Source: Candidatus Hepatobacter penaei (GTDB taxonomy: Bacteria > Pseudomonadota > Alphaproteobacteria > Holosporales > Hepatobacteraceae). From it: a stretch of DNA of 64,000 nucleotides. Of the stretch, positions 17,362 through 26,267 are shown piece by piece. Within the stretch, counting starts at the first letter, position 1, and every line of letters starts with the position of its first letter. Under the pieces are notes generated by a model. It made no database searches. It was not told the origin of the DNA and saw nothing but the letters and a program-made list of their open reading frames with translations. A program made the translations under genes and the position numbers. The stretch lies in contig NZ_JQAJ01000002.1 of assembly GCF_000742475.1 (NCBI RefSeq), forward strand, positions 176,767-240,766, read 5' to 3'.

Positions 17362-18567
17362 ATGGACCAGTCTCGCGCTTGGCGCACTTATTTGTCTGTC
17401 CCCTTCAATGTGTGGGTGATTGGCGTTGTTACGTTTCTGAAAAATACATCTTCTGTTGTTTTGGTGATCTTTTGCCCGGTTTACCTTTCTGATGTCTTGT
17501 GCGTCACCATGGAAAAGCTAGGTATTCTTGAAGGATTACTTGAGGCCACCTCATTTTTTTCCAGAATTGCCTCAGGTGTTCTGAGCGACATGATCAGAAA
17601 ACGCAAGCCTGTGCTTATTTTTGGCTATGCCCTCAGCCTGTTGGGTCGCGTGTTTTTGACCCTCTCTTCCTCAAGTATGGGTATCATTTTTTCCAGAGCT
17701 TTTGAGCGCCTCGGCAACGGCATTCAGGGAAGCCCCCGAGACGCGCTGGTGGGGGATTTCACCACAGCCAAAAACAGGGGGGCTTGCTTTGGGTTGAGAA
17801 ACAGCCTCACCGTTTCAGGCTCTATTGTCGGCGCCCTGTTGGCCATGTGGTTTATGTATTGGAGCCACAACAACTATCCTATGCTTTTTTTGCTCACCCT
17901 GATCCCCAGCATTTTGGCCATTGTGCTGTTGGCTATGTTTGTTCAAGACTCAAAACTGCCACCACGGGAAGCTAAGAAAGCACCCTTTTCCCTTTATGAT
18001 GTGATCCGCAACCTGATGGACCTTCCACGCATGTTCTGGTTGTTGATGGGCCTCAGCTCTCTCATCATGCTGGCGAATGTGGGCATGGTTTTTTTGGTGA
18101 TGACCGCCAAAAAGTTGGGGCTTTCTTCGGCCTATACGCCTGTTGTGATGATCTTACAAAGCTTATCCACATTTATCTTTGCCTTTCCTTTAGGCAAACT
18201 GGCGGATGTGTGGCCCAAGCGCTATTTATTGCAACTCGGCATTGTGGTGTTTTTCTTTGCCAACATGGGGATGGCTCTGACAGAAAGCCTTTATGGCGTT
18301 CTGTTTTGCGCCCTTTTGTGGGGCATTCAAATGGCAGCCATTCAAAACACCATTCTGGCCATGATGACCGGTGTGATTCCTCAACGTATCCGGGGCACAG
18401 GGTTTGGAACCCTTCAACTCTCTAATGGCGTGGCCACCTTGCTTGCCAACACCTTTGGGGGGCTTTTATGGCACAATATTTCTTATAAGATGACGTTTTT
18501 CTCGGGGGCTTTTTTGTGCTTTATTGCCCTTATCCTCTCGGCCCTTTTGCTTCCGAAGGAAGCCTAG
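17362..18567 (+). CDS. Major facilitator superfamily transporter
   Basis: A 401-residue inner-membrane protein with about 12 hydrophobic segments in two halves. The loop between segments 2 and 3 is DMIRKRKPVL, the MFS motif A position. ERLGNGIQGSPRDALVGDF marks segments 4-5 and is typical of a drug/metabolite-type MFS subgroup. The substrate is unknown. The ATG at 17362 is chosen over an upstream TTG. Its last 38 bp overlap the end of the convergent EipB-like gene. It is divergent from the MarR gene and possibly regulated by it. Confidence 0.85.
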   Translation: MDQSRAWRTYLSVPFNVWVIGVVTFLKNTSSVVLVIFCPVYLSDVLCVTMEKLGILEGLLEATSFFSRIASGVLSDMIRKRKPVLIFGYALSLLGRVFLTLSSSSMGIIFSRAFERLGNGIQGSPRDALVGDFTTAKNRGACFGLRNSLTVSGSIVGALLAMWFMYWSHNNYPMLFLLTLIPSILAIVLLAMFVQDSKLPPREAKKAPFSLYDVIRNLMDLPRMFWLLMGLSSLIMLANVGMVFLVMTAKKLGLSSAYTPVVMILQSLSTFIFAFPLGKLADVWPKRYLLQLGIVVFFFANMGMALTESLYGVLFCALLWGIQMAAIQNTILAMMTGVIPQRIRGTGFGTLQLSNGVATLLANTFGGLLWHNISYKMTFFSGAFLCFIALILSALLLPKEA

Positions 18568-19411
18568 CTGCATAGGTGCGCAGCACACAGGTAAACGACA
18601 ATCCATCCACTGTGCGTGATGTCTTAAGAGGCACCCCCCGCCGGGTCATCAAAAACTGACGCCGCTCTGTCGGGGCCAGACGCTCACCTTCTGTTTTTTC
18701 CATATAAAACGCTTGAAAAACCGGCCACACTGTCATATTCCGAGGGGAGGGTCGATCTCGCTCAAACCAACGCACCACCCGCGGTTGGCTGGTAAAGCAC
18801 GATACTGAGGGCAAAAACTTTTGTGTTTTGCCATCAAACATATGGGCTGACAGCGTGTGGGGAAGGCTGTCCATGTCTTGGGTAATTTTGGTAAGCAACC
18901 CCATGGGAAACAAAATGTCGTTCACAATATCTACACGACTCTGGCGCGGCTGCTCCCACACCACCGTACCTTTTTTTGACAAAGGATCATACGTGACATG
19001 CCCCTGATGATGGCACACCGTCTTTTTTCCCCGCGTCACAATATAATCAAAACGAAAGGATGTACCGTCTTTGGCTTCACGGGTTTGATAGGCCCACCGA
19101 AACGGCACCACGCGCCCCGTAGAAGAAGCGAGATAACCCGTCACTTCCTCAGCATAAGACCAGCTATCTTCTTCTTCTTCCAAGATCACCGACATATCTC
19201 CATCAAACTGGAAGGCTTGCCCCCCCTCTTCGGGGATGGTCACGCGGTAATTGGCTTCATAAGGTTGAATCACAAACAAGGGAGAGGGTCGCAAATGGGT
19301 AGCCAGCTCATCCAAAGCCTTAGCTGCCTCTTTTTCTTGCATCTTGAGGCTGGCACATAAAAACGAAGGCCACAACAGGGCCATCAAAAAAACACAGGCT
19401 GCTTGATGCAT
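18530..19411 (-). CDS. EipB-like periplasmic protein (DUF1849)
   Basis: A 293-residue exported protein; ATG 19411 gives a signal peptide (MHQAACVFLMALLWPSFLCA). The middle shows the alternation expected of EipB, a beta-spiral periplasmic protein needed for cell-envelope integrity in Brucella: YEANYRVTIP, FRWAYQTREAKDGTSFRF, GHVTYDPLSKKG, then DILFPMGLLTKI and MFDGKTQKF. Four cysteines remain after cleavage or near it, which fits a disulfide. An upstream start at 19468 is open but overlaps the EamA gene. It ends a three-gene operon (ABC exporter, EamA, this gene). The family call is by residue pattern only. Confidence 0.6.
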   Translation of the reverse strand: MHQAACVFLMALLWPSFLCASLKMQEKEAAKALDELATHLRPSPLFVIQPYEANYRVTIPEEGGQAFQFDGDMSVILEEEEDSWSYAEEVTGYLASSTGRVVPFRWAYQTREAKDGTSFRFDYIVTRGKKTVCHHQGHVTYDPLSKKGTVVWEQPRQSRVDIVNDILFPMGLLTKITQDMDSLPHTLSAHMFDGKTQKFLPSVSCFTSQPRVVRWFERDRPSPRNMTVWPVFQAFYMEKTEGERLAPTERRQFLMTRRGVPLKTSRTVDGLSFTCVLRTYAARLPSEAKGPRG

Positions 19412-19439
19412 AAAAATCACGGGTCTCCGCCAATAGGGC

Positions 19440-20327
19440 TCAATTTGCTTTGTGAGCGCGTTTCTCAAAAAAAGATAACAGCGTTAACCCAGTCACAATA
19501 GAAAAAAAACCTAAAAAAATAAAGAAATCGAGATGCTGTGCAAAGAAAAAAAAGCCAATCAGCGCTGTGAATACAAAACGCAGCGAGCCAATAGGCAATA
19601 AAAACAATACATCGCTACACACAAGCGAGCGTGTGATGGCCATGTGCGCCAGGGCCGTGAGGCCACCTAAGATAAAAAAGATCCCCACATCGGCCCATGA
19701 AGGCATGACCCACACAGGCAAAGAGAGCACACCAAAAAAAGGCGTCATCAACACAATCAATGAAGTCACAATGGCCAAGGGCGCATCAAAAGAGGTGAGA
19801 CGCTTGTTCAACAGTGTAGAACATGAAAAAGCCAACGCAGAGCCCACCGGTAAAAACACAGCCCAACCACAAGAGGAAAAAGACACGTTTTGAAAAGAGT
19901 GAGAAATCAGCATGCCGCCCACAAGCCCCAGCGCAAGGGCCACGAACCGGGTAGACGTAAAGGGCTCTTTCAAAATAAACACAGCCCCCAAAGACGTGGC
20001 CATCGGCCCTAAAAACCCCAAAGCCACAGCATGAGCCATGGGCAAATAGTGAAGTGCCTGATACCACAGCATCACCCCCAAGGCAGACAACAACACGCGC
20101 CACAGGTGCCAAAGCGGTTTTTCAAGAAACAAACACCGGCGCATATCGAAAAAGACAAAGGGCAAGAGCCACACCATGGCAAAAAGGTGTTCAAAAAAAG
20201 CCACCTCTGCAAAGGGAAAGTGCCCGATTAATGACTTGACGATGCCGTTGATGGCTGAAAAACACAAACCCGCCAGCGCCTTCCACGCAGCGCCACGCCA
20301 AGACTGATCAGGCAAAGAAAGGCGCAT
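19440..20327 (-). CDS. EamA/DMT-family transporter
   Basis: A 295-residue inner-membrane protein with about 10 hydrophobic segments in two EamA repeats. The first repeat has WYQALHYLPMAHAVALGFLG and ends with ALGLVGGMLIS; the second has the matching GGLTALAHMAITRSL. Such carriers move small metabolites; in intracellular alphaproteobacteria some import S-adenosylmethionine. The substrate here is not readable. ATG 20327 follows GGGTGG; a GTG at 20339 is the alternative. It is 14 bp downstream of the Atm1-type ABC gene. Confidence 0.85.
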   Translation of the reverse strand: MRLSLPDQSWRGAAWKALAGLCFSAINGIVKSLIGHFPFAEVAFFEHLFAMVWLLPFVFFDMRRCLFLEKPLWHLWRVLLSALGVMLWYQALHYLPMAHAVALGFLGPMATSLGAVFILKEPFTSTRFVALALGLVGGMLISHSFQNVSFSSCGWAVFLPVGSALAFSCSTLLNKRLTSFDAPLAIVTSLIVLMTPFFGVLSLPVWVMPSWADVGIFFILGGLTALAHMAITRSLVCSDVLFLLPIGSLRFVFTALIGFFFFAQHLDFFIFLGFFSIVTGLTLLSFFEKRAHKAN

Positions 20328-20341
20328 CCACCATCCCACCC

Positions 20342-22120
20342 TTATTGGTCACCATCATCAGGTTGTGTTTTTTGCAACTCTTGCTGGCGCCACAGTTTGG
20401 CATAGGCCCCGTCTTTTTTCAGCAAATCTTCGTGGGTGCCCTGCTCCACCAATTTGCCTTTGTCCAGCACCACAATAGTGTCTGCCTGCACCACCGTCGA
20501 CAAACGGTGCGCCACCATGATGGTGGTGTGCCCCTTCGCGCAGGAAAACAGGCTTTGTTGAATGTGCTTTTCCGTCCGCGTGTCAAGGGACGATGTCGCT
20601 TCATCAAAAATAAAAATTTTAGGATCCTTCAGCACAGCTCGGGCAATGGCCACGCGTTGTTTTTCACCGCCCGAAAGCTTCAGCCCACGCTCGCCCACCA
20701 TGGTGTCATACCCTTCAGGCAACGCGCGAATAAAGCTATCCAGGGCTGCCCCTTTGCTGGCCTTTTGAATGTCTGTGAACGAAGCTTCAGGGTCACCATA
20801 ACCAATATTATAGGCCAACGTATCGTTAAACAGCACCGTGTCTTGCGGCACCACGCCAATCAGGGCACGTAAGGTATGCTGGGACAGTGTTGCAATGTTT
20901 TGCCCGTCAATCAAAATCTCACCTTCAGAGGGGTCAAAAAAGCGCATCAACAAGCTGACGGTGGTGGACTTTCCGGACCCACTCGCCCCCACAATGGCAA
21001 GAAACGAGCCCGCCGGCACCGTGAAAGACAGGTTTTTCAAAAGCGCGCGCTCTGCGTCATAAGAAAAAGACACGTTTTTAAACACAATCTCCCCCCCTTT
21101 AAACGTGAAGGGCCGCGTTTTCGGCGCATCCACAATCGCAGGCTTCGCCTCAAGAAGCGTGAAAAAACCTTCCATATCCACCAAGGCTTGCTTTAGCTCA
21201 CGATAGGCAAACCCCAGGATATAAAGCGGCGCATACACCTGCAGCAAATAGGTGTTAAGTAACACAAAATCCCCCACATTCATGACGCCCGTCTCTAGGC
21301 TTGGCAAGGCCACCAACATCACCACCACAATACCCAGCGTTAAAATCACGGCTTGACCAAAATTGAGCAATGCCAGCGATTGCCGGTTGTATATGTTCTC
21401 TTTTTCATAGGTGGCTAAAAAGGTGTCATAGCGATTGACTTCAAGTTGCTCGTTCCCAAATTGCTTCACAGTGGCATAATTGAGCAAGCTGTCCACCATG
21501 CGGCTGCCCAAGGTATTTTGAGCTTTGTTCATCCGGCGCATAAACTGAAGACGCCACGACGATATTTTGAACGTGAAGGCAATATAAGCAAAAAGCGTCA
21601 CAAGCACCACAAAACTGAACGTCCACGCATAGAGATAGAACAAAACAACCACAATCATGGTCAGCTCAAAAAACGTGGGCAGCAACGTGAAAACAAAATA
21701 GCGAAAAAAGTTTTCAATCGCCCGCCCCCCGCGCTCAAGAATGCGAGTCAATTCCCCCGTTTTACGATTGAGGTGAAAAGACACGTCCATCTTATGCAAA
21801 TGGGCAAAAATAGCCCGCGACAAGGTGCGAATGGCGCGCTGCTCCACAGGGGCAAAAAACAAGTCACGCACCTCATTAAAAAGCGTAGACGACAAACGCA
21901 CAAGGCCATAGGCGCCAATCAGCAGCAGCAATACATGATGAACCCGAGGCTCCATACCAATGTGGTCAATAATGCGTTTATAAATGATGGGCACACCCAA
22001 GGCCGCCACACGCGCCAGCACAAGACACCCAAAACTGATACACAAAAGCAGGCGCGAGGGAAGCGCACATGACCAAAGGGCGCGCCACAAAGAACGCACG
22101 GCCGTACTTTCTGAAGACAT
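20342..22120 (-). CDS. Atm1/HMT1-type ABC exporter, fused permease and ATPase
   Basis: A 592-residue half-transporter that would act as a homodimer in the inner membrane. Residues ~20-320 form the six-helix exporter domain (the early block GVPIIYKRIIDHI is typical of the Atm1/ABCB7 group). The ATPase follows with Walker A GASGSGKST, signature LSGGEKQR, Walker B FIFDEATSSLD and the H-loop AHRLS, all intact. Atm1 relatives export glutathione-linked compounds or iron-sulfur precursors; the substrate here is inferred only by family. It heads the operon with the EamA and EipB-like genes. Confidence 0.92.
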   Translation of the reverse strand: MSSESTAVRSLWRALWSCALPSRLLLCISFGCLVLARVAALGVPIIYKRIIDHIGMEPRVHHVLLLLIGAYGLVRLSSTLFNEVRDLFFAPVEQRAIRTLSRAIFAHLHKMDVSFHLNRKTGELTRILERGGRAIENFFRYFVFTLLPTFFELTMIVVVLFYLYAWTFSFVVLVTLFAYIAFTFKISSWRLQFMRRMNKAQNTLGSRMVDSLLNYATVKQFGNEQLEVNRYDTFLATYEKENIYNRQSLALLNFGQAVILTLGIVVVMLVALPSLETGVMNVGDFVLLNTYLLQVYAPLYILGFAYRELKQALVDMEGFFTLLEAKPAIVDAPKTRPFTFKGGEIVFKNVSFSYDAERALLKNLSFTVPAGSFLAIVGASGSGKSTTVSLLMRFFDPSEGEILIDGQNIATLSQHTLRALIGVVPQDTVLFNDTLAYNIGYGDPEASFTDIQKASKGAALDSFIRALPEGYDTMVGERGLKLSGGEKQRVAIARAVLKDPKIFIFDEATSSLDTRTEKHIQQSLFSCAKGHTTIMVAHRLSTVVQADTIVVLDKGKLVEQGTHEDLLKKDGAYAKLWRQQELQKTQPDDGDQ

Positions 22121-22197
22121 AGGCTTTTCAACGCTTTTTTCTTAAGGTAACACGAATCGCCCAAAAGGTGGGCAAAAAAGAAGGGCTAAATTAGGCA

Positions 22198-22226
22198 TTG
22201 ACACAACATGGCAACCTTTCATACTG
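22198..22226 (+). promoter_or_regulatory. Promoter of tRNA-Arg
   Basis: TTGACA (22198-22203), a 17-bp spacer, ATACTG (22221-22226), ending 17 bp before the tRNA. Confidence 0.5.
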
Positions 22227-22242
22227 ACACTGACTGGCAAAA

Positions 22243-22319
22243 GCGCCCTTAGCTCAGCTGGATAGAGCGTCGGCCTTCTAAGCCGAATGTCGCAGGTTCG
22301 AGTCCTGCAGGGCGTGCCA
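22243..22319 (+). tRNA. tRNA-Arg (anticodon TCT)
   Basis: A 77-nt cloverleaf. Acceptor GCGCCCT pairs with AGGGCGT (one G-U pair), the anticodon arm is TCGGC-CTTCTAA-GCCGA, and the T arm is GCAGG-TTCGAGT-CCTGC. CCA is encoded at 22317-22319. It reads AGA codons. trmL starts about 20 bp after it. Confidence 0.97.
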
Positions 22320-22340
22320 TGGGTTGCTCCGTATGTTTTG

Positions 22341-22829
22341 ATGGCGAGCCTTATGATCCAATTCGCTTGTTTTGAACCTGAAATTCCTCAAAATGTGGGC
22401 ACCTTGATCCGCACAGCCGCGTGTTTAGGGTGTGGCATGCACCTGATTGCCCCTTTGGGTTTTGTGATGAGCGATAAACGCATGAAACGCGCCCACATGG
22501 ATTATGCTCAAAATGCCCATGTTGTGTTGCATCCTCACTGGGAGGCGTTTATGTCCTATGTGCAGCAGGTGCGCCACCAAGGCGGGCGCCTCTTAGGCCT
22601 CAGCCCGCGCGCCAGCCAGCATTACCACGACCTTACTTATCAAAACAACGATATTCTTCTGCTGGGCTCTGAAAGTCAGGGGTTGGGAGAGCATCAAGAA
22701 ACTAACTGTGACACACTTGTCTCCATTCCCATGAAACCTGGCTATCGTTCGCTGAATATGGCCATCTCAGCCTGTTTTGTGTTGGGAGAAGCCTTGCGTC
22801 AAACTCATCTCTTCCCTAAGATACAGTGA
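22341..22829 (+). CDS. trmL: tRNA (cytidine(34)-2'-O)-methyltransferase
   Basis: A SPOUT methyltransferase of about 160 residues that methylates the wobble ribose of tRNA-Leu. The knot motifs are present: CFEPEIPQNVGTLIRTAACL near the N-terminus, LLLGSESQGLGE, and IPMKPGYRSLNMAISACFVL at the C-terminus. ATG 22341 or ATG 22353 can start it; upstream sequence is the tRNA-Arg gene, so a longer form is excluded. It is probably read from the tRNA-Arg promoter. Its known target type, tRNA-Leu(CAA), is encoded at 59977-60061 in this window. Confidence 0.92.
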   Translation: MASLMIQFACFEPEIPQNVGTLIRTAACLGCGMHLIAPLGFVMSDKRMKRAHMDYAQNAHVVLHPHWEAFMSYVQQVRHQGGRLLGLSPRASQHYHDLTYQNNDILLLGSESQGLGEHQETNCDTLVSIPMKPGYRSLNMAISACFVLGEALRQTHLFPKIQ

Positions 22830-22896
22830 TTTTTAGCGATGACGTTAAACGATTCTTCACGCCCCTTTGTTGTGATCACCCCTTGTGGAGGTTTTT

Positions 22897-23622
22897 ATGA
22901 AGCAGCACACATCCCCCACCATTCAGCATGTCTTTACCGATGTTGCACCCGTTTATGATGCCATGAATGATTGGATGAGCCTTGGGTTTCACCACACCTG
23001 GAAGGATGTGTTTGTTCAGCAACTTCCGTGGGACATATTGAAGAAAAAACAAGACCTTCACATTCTCGACATGGCCACAGGCACGGGTGATATTCCTGAT
23101 CGCCTCGAACGCTATCTTCGCTGCCACCATATCCAAGCCGCCATAACGGTGAGTGACCACAACGAGGATATGCTGGCCAAGGGAAAGCAAAAGCATCCAG
23201 ACAAACCATGGACATGGCGCTTAGAAGATGCCACCGCACTTTCCTTCAAGGATTCATCGTTTGATCTGTACACCGTCTCCTTTGGTTTGAGAAATATGCC
23301 CCCGCTTGACAAAGCATTGAGCGAAGCTTATCGCGTACTGAAAAAGGGGGGAGTTTACTATGTCCTTGAATTTTCGCACCCGCCCTCTGCTTGCCTTCAT
23401 GGTCTCTATGCGCTTTACACGCATCTGTGGCTCCCGGCTTTGGGTGCTTTTTATGCAAAAAAGCCACAAGCCTATGACTATCTCATCCAAAGCATTAAGA
23501 ACTTTCCCAAGGCGCCCTTACTGGAAAGCATGATGAAGTATGCAGGCTTTCACAACACGGGGTTTACCCTTGTGTGGGGCGGCATTGTGGCCATCCATTG
23601 GGGACAAAAGGTTGATTGTTAA
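22897..23622 (+). CDS. ubiE: UbiE/COQ5 C-methyltransferase
   Basis: A 241-residue SAM-dependent methyltransferase for the C-methylation step of ubiquinone (and menaquinone) synthesis. Motif I is ILDMATGTGDIPDRL, with ITVSDHNEDMLAKG for the ribose-binding acidic site. The signatures YTVSFGLRNMP and KKGGVYYVLEFSHP are diagnostic. ATG 22897 is set by a strong GGAGG. The gene follows trmL by 67 bp. Confidence 0.95.
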   Translation: MKQHTSPTIQHVFTDVAPVYDAMNDWMSLGFHHTWKDVFVQQLPWDILKKKQDLHILDMATGTGDIPDRLERYLRCHHIQAAITVSDHNEDMLAKGKQKHPDKPWTWRLEDATALSFKDSSFDLYTVSFGLRNMPPLDKALSEAYRVLKKGGVYYVLEFSHPPSACLHGLYALYTHLWLPALGAFYAKKPQAYDYLIQSIKNFPKAPLLESMMKYAGFHNTGFTLVWGGIVAIHWGQKVDC

Positions 23623-23646
23623 CCGGCAAACCCCCTCGTTCCTCTT

Positions 23647-24240
23647 CTAGGCCCTGGATGCGTGCCTGTTTTCTTCGCATGCCTGTGAACGCTCATATTC
23701 GATCAAGGCTGCTTTCATGTCACCCCCCCAGCGATACCCACCCCTATGGCCATCAGACCTTATCACACGATGACACGGGATCAGCACGGGCAGCTCATTG
23801 CACCCCAGCGCATGGCCAATCGCGCGTTGTGCGTGCGGCTTGTTGATGTGCGCCGCCAACGCCTGATAGGTGGTGACCGTCCCAGGCGCAATTGACAAAA
23901 GAGCATGCCAGGCATGAAGACAAAAAGAGGTTTGCTGCAGAAAAACAGGCCCCTCAAACCTCTGCTCAAGAATAGCATGACCGCACGCGGCCACTGTTTG
24001 ATCACATCGCCGGCCCCATAAAGCAGGTGCCTCGCCTTGGTGTGCGCCATGAAGCAGGGGGCGCACATGCACCACAACTTTGCCCATCATCACCACACAC
24101 AGGTGCCCAAAAGGCGCACGAATCAGCCCATACACAGCCGTGGATGGCGTGAGTTTCAACGGTTGCCCCTCAGGCAACACCGGCCCCTCTCGCCATGCGC
24201 GCAGAGATGGCAGCAACAAAGAAAAATGGCTTGACGGCAT
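23647..24240 (-). CDS. ogt: Methylated-DNA--[protein]-cysteine S-methyltransferase
   Basis: A 197-residue suicide DNA-repair protein that takes alkyl groups from O6-alkylguanine. The acceptor Cys156 is in PVLIPCHRVIRSDG, and the HTH region IAPGTVTTYQALAAHI is normal. It lacks the Ada regulatory domain. It is convergent with ubiE, 24 bp away, and divergent from pgeF. Confidence 0.95.
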   Translation of the reverse strand: MPSSHFSLLLPSLRAWREGPVLPEGQPLKLTPSTAVYGLIRAPFGHLCVVMMGKVVVHVRPLLHGAHQGEAPALWGRRCDQTVAACGHAILEQRFEGPVFLQQTSFCLHAWHALLSIAPGTVTTYQALAAHINKPHAQRAIGHALGCNELPVLIPCHRVIRSDGHRGGYRWGGDMKAALIEYERSQACEENRHASRA

Positions 24241-24309
24241 GATGAAAACTTTTTACAGAGAAATAACGCAAGATATAGCATAACCCCCCCCCTCTCAAAG
24301 CACACCTTC

Positions 24310-25062
24310 ATGAACACCTTGGATATTTTTGAGCAAGAGCCCTCCATTCAGCATGGGTTTTTTGGCGTGCCTCCCCACGCACCACGGCACTTTGCTTCGC
24401 CAGAGGAGGCCATTTCTTATCGGCAACGCAATATGGCCCATGCGCTTGAGATGGGGCATATGGCCAAGGCTCAACCCGTTTTGCTCAATCAAACCCACAG
24501 CGCCCACGTGCATGCCGTTGATGGGACCTTCTTGGCCTCTTATCAAGATGACCTGCCTCCTGACGGCGATGGATTGGTGACACACCTTCCCCATGTGGCC
24601 TTAGGGGTGCGAACGGCTGACTGTGGCCCCTTGTTGTGGATGGACCCTGTGTCAGGCATCATCGCTGCTTCTCATGCAGGATGGCGCGGCGCAGTGCACG
24701 GCATTGTGGAGGCTACGTTAGCAGCAATGATGAAGCTTGGCAGTCAAAAAGAAAACATCCATGTTGTGTTAGGCCCCACCATCAACAAAGCCCACTATGT
24801 GGTGGGTGAAGATTTTTATGACCAATGCCTGGCGCAAGATCCCCTCACAGCTGAATCTTTTTCACGCGCTCCCACGCTTGTGTTTGACCTTCCCGGATTT
24901 TTGATGAAAAAACTTCATGTCTTAGGCGTTCACAACTGCCATAACTTGGGGCAGGATACATTTTTGAATCCATCGTTTTATAGTCGCAGATCCAGCTTGG
25001 CTGTTTCTGGGCACTATGGATCGAACTATGCTTTCATCATGCTGAAAACTAAAAAAATTTGA
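24310..25062 (+). CDS. pgeF: PgeF/YfiH family (polyphenol oxidase-like, laccase domain)
   Basis: A 250-residue member of the YfiH family. In E. coli this protein edits peptidoglycan precursors by removing misincorporated serine from UDP-MurNAc. The zinc-site motifs are NQTHSAHVHAV, RTADCGPLLWMD and ASHAGWRGAVHG. The usual cysteine-containing GPCI block reads GPTINKAHY here, a change from the norm but not at the zinc ligands. The C-terminal FYSRR is typical. ATG 24310 has no clear ribosome site. Confidence 0.88.
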   Translation: MNTLDIFEQEPSIQHGFFGVPPHAPRHFASPEEAISYRQRNMAHALEMGHMAKAQPVLLNQTHSAHVHAVDGTFLASYQDDLPPDGDGLVTHLPHVALGVRTADCGPLLWMDPVSGIIAASHAGWRGAVHGIVEATLAAMMKLGSQKENIHVVLGPTINKAHYVVGEDFYDQCLAQDPLTAESFSRAPTLVFDLPGFLMKKLHVLGVHNCHNLGQDTFLNPSFYSRRSSLAVSGHYGSNYAFIMLKTKKI

Positions 25063-25068
25063 TGATAA

Positions 25069-25097
25069 TTGCTTTTTTCATAAAATTAAGATAGAAT
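25069..25097 (+). promoter_or_regulatory. Promoter of the acidic lipoprotein gene
   Basis: TTGCTT (25069-25074), a 17-bp spacer, TAGAAT (25092-25097), 48 bp before the start at 25145. Confidence 0.5.
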
Positions 25098-25144
25098 CCT
25101 GTCATAAAAGACCTAGCAAAATGCCAACAATAAAGGAATATCAC

Positions 25145-25456
25145 ATGAACACGAAAAGCGGGTTATCTTTTCTTCTGGTCGGTACGTTGACACTTTTTAT
25201 GGCGGCGTGTGAGCAAAAGGAAGAAAACACAGAAGATATGACATCTGCTGATGAAGCTACGGAAATTCTTTCTGACTCAGACATGTCGTCTTCTGATGAC
25301 GCCACAGAAAGCGCCCCCAGTGACGATGCCGTGACAGATGCCTCCTCTGCACCTTCAGGAGAGTCGGAAGGCATGGCTGCCGAAGATTCTGGCGCAGCTG
25401 GAGCCGAAGGTGCTTCTACGGACGTGGCTTCAGATAACGGCAATCAAACCACATAA
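25145..25456 (+). CDS. Acidic, Ser/Asp/Ala-rich lipoprotein
   Basis: A 103-residue lipoprotein: lipobox MAAC at about residues 19-22, then a low-complexity tail of Ser, Asp, Glu and Ala with no predicted fold. AAGGAA gives a ribosome site before ATG 25145. There is no recognisable domain. Such tails are often unstructured surface or periplasmic spacers. It is convergent with dnaQ. Confidence 0.75.
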   Translation: MNTKSGLSFLLVGTLTLFMAACEQKEENTEDMTSADEATEILSDSDMSSSDDATESAPSDDAVTDASSAPSGESEGMAAEDSGAAGAEGASTDVASDNGNQTT

Positions 25457-25474
25457 ACCCTTTTTTACCACGTG

Positions 25475-26215
25475 TTAAGCGTGTTTTTCCTTTTTAGGCG
25501 AACCATGAGCGGGTTGGGCGCCATCAGCAATAGATGACCACCCTTCCCAAGTAGGCCCGTTGATTTTTTGTTGCGTTTCGTCGTGTCGTGCCTTTTCTTC
25601 CCTGCTGATGGTGAACAGGCGCGGCACGTGTTGTTTGGTTTTCTTTGGGTTGATGGGTGCGGCTGCGGCTTTTTCTCTTTCAGCGTGTAAAGAAAGCTGA
25701 GGTTGCTTCCCACCCAAAAGCTCAAGATACACAGCCGCCAACAATTGTGCATCTATCAATGCTCCGTGCTTATCTCGCCCTGTATTGTCAATCTGGAAAC
25801 GACGACACAGCATATCAAGACTGGCCGGCGCGCCGGGATATTTTGTGCGTGCGAGCCTGAGTGTATCCACAACAGGATTAGACAAGGTTTGTTGCCCAAC
25901 GCCTGCAAATTCTGCAGACAGAAATTTCATATCAAACCCTGCGTTGTGAATCACCAGTGGTGAATCTTCTAAAAAGGTGATCAGCTCTGCGGCAATATCT
26001 TCAAAAACGGGAAAATCAGCAAGAAATGTGGCGCTGAGCCCATGAACAGCAAAAGCCGGGTTAGGCATATCGCGCATGGGGTTGATATAGGTGTGATAGG
26101 TGCGACCTGTAGGTGTGGCATTGATCAACTCCACACACCCCACCTCTACAATACGGTGCCCTTGAGATGGATCAAGGCCGGTGGTTTCTGTATCTAAGAC
26201 AATTTCACGTTTCAT
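25475..26215 (-). CDS. dnaQ: DNA polymerase III subunit epsilon
   Basis: The 246-residue 3'-5' proofreading exonuclease of the replicase. The three exonuclease motifs are VLDTETTGLD (Asp8, Glu10), HNAGFDMKFL, and HGALIDAQLLAAVY (the HxxxxD form). After about residue 185 a short, low-complexity tail replaces the usual polymerase-binding region pattern. It is downstream of the HtrA pair on the same strand with a 52-bp gap. Confidence 0.95.
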   Translation of the reverse strand: MKREIVLDTETTGLDPSQGHRIVEVGCVELINATPTGRTYHTYINPMRDMPNPAFAVHGLSATFLADFPVFEDIAAELITFLEDSPLVIHNAGFDMKFLSAEFAGVGQQTLSNPVVDTLRLARTKYPGAPASLDMLCRRFQIDNTGRDKHGALIDAQLLAAVYLELLGGKQPQLSLHAEREKAAAAPINPKKTKQHVPRLFTISREEKARHDETQQKINGPTWEGWSSIADGAQPAHGSPKKEKHA

Positions 26216-26267
26216 GATCGCCTTTCAGAGTGAGGTTAATTCGTGTAGCAGCTATCTGCCACAATGC

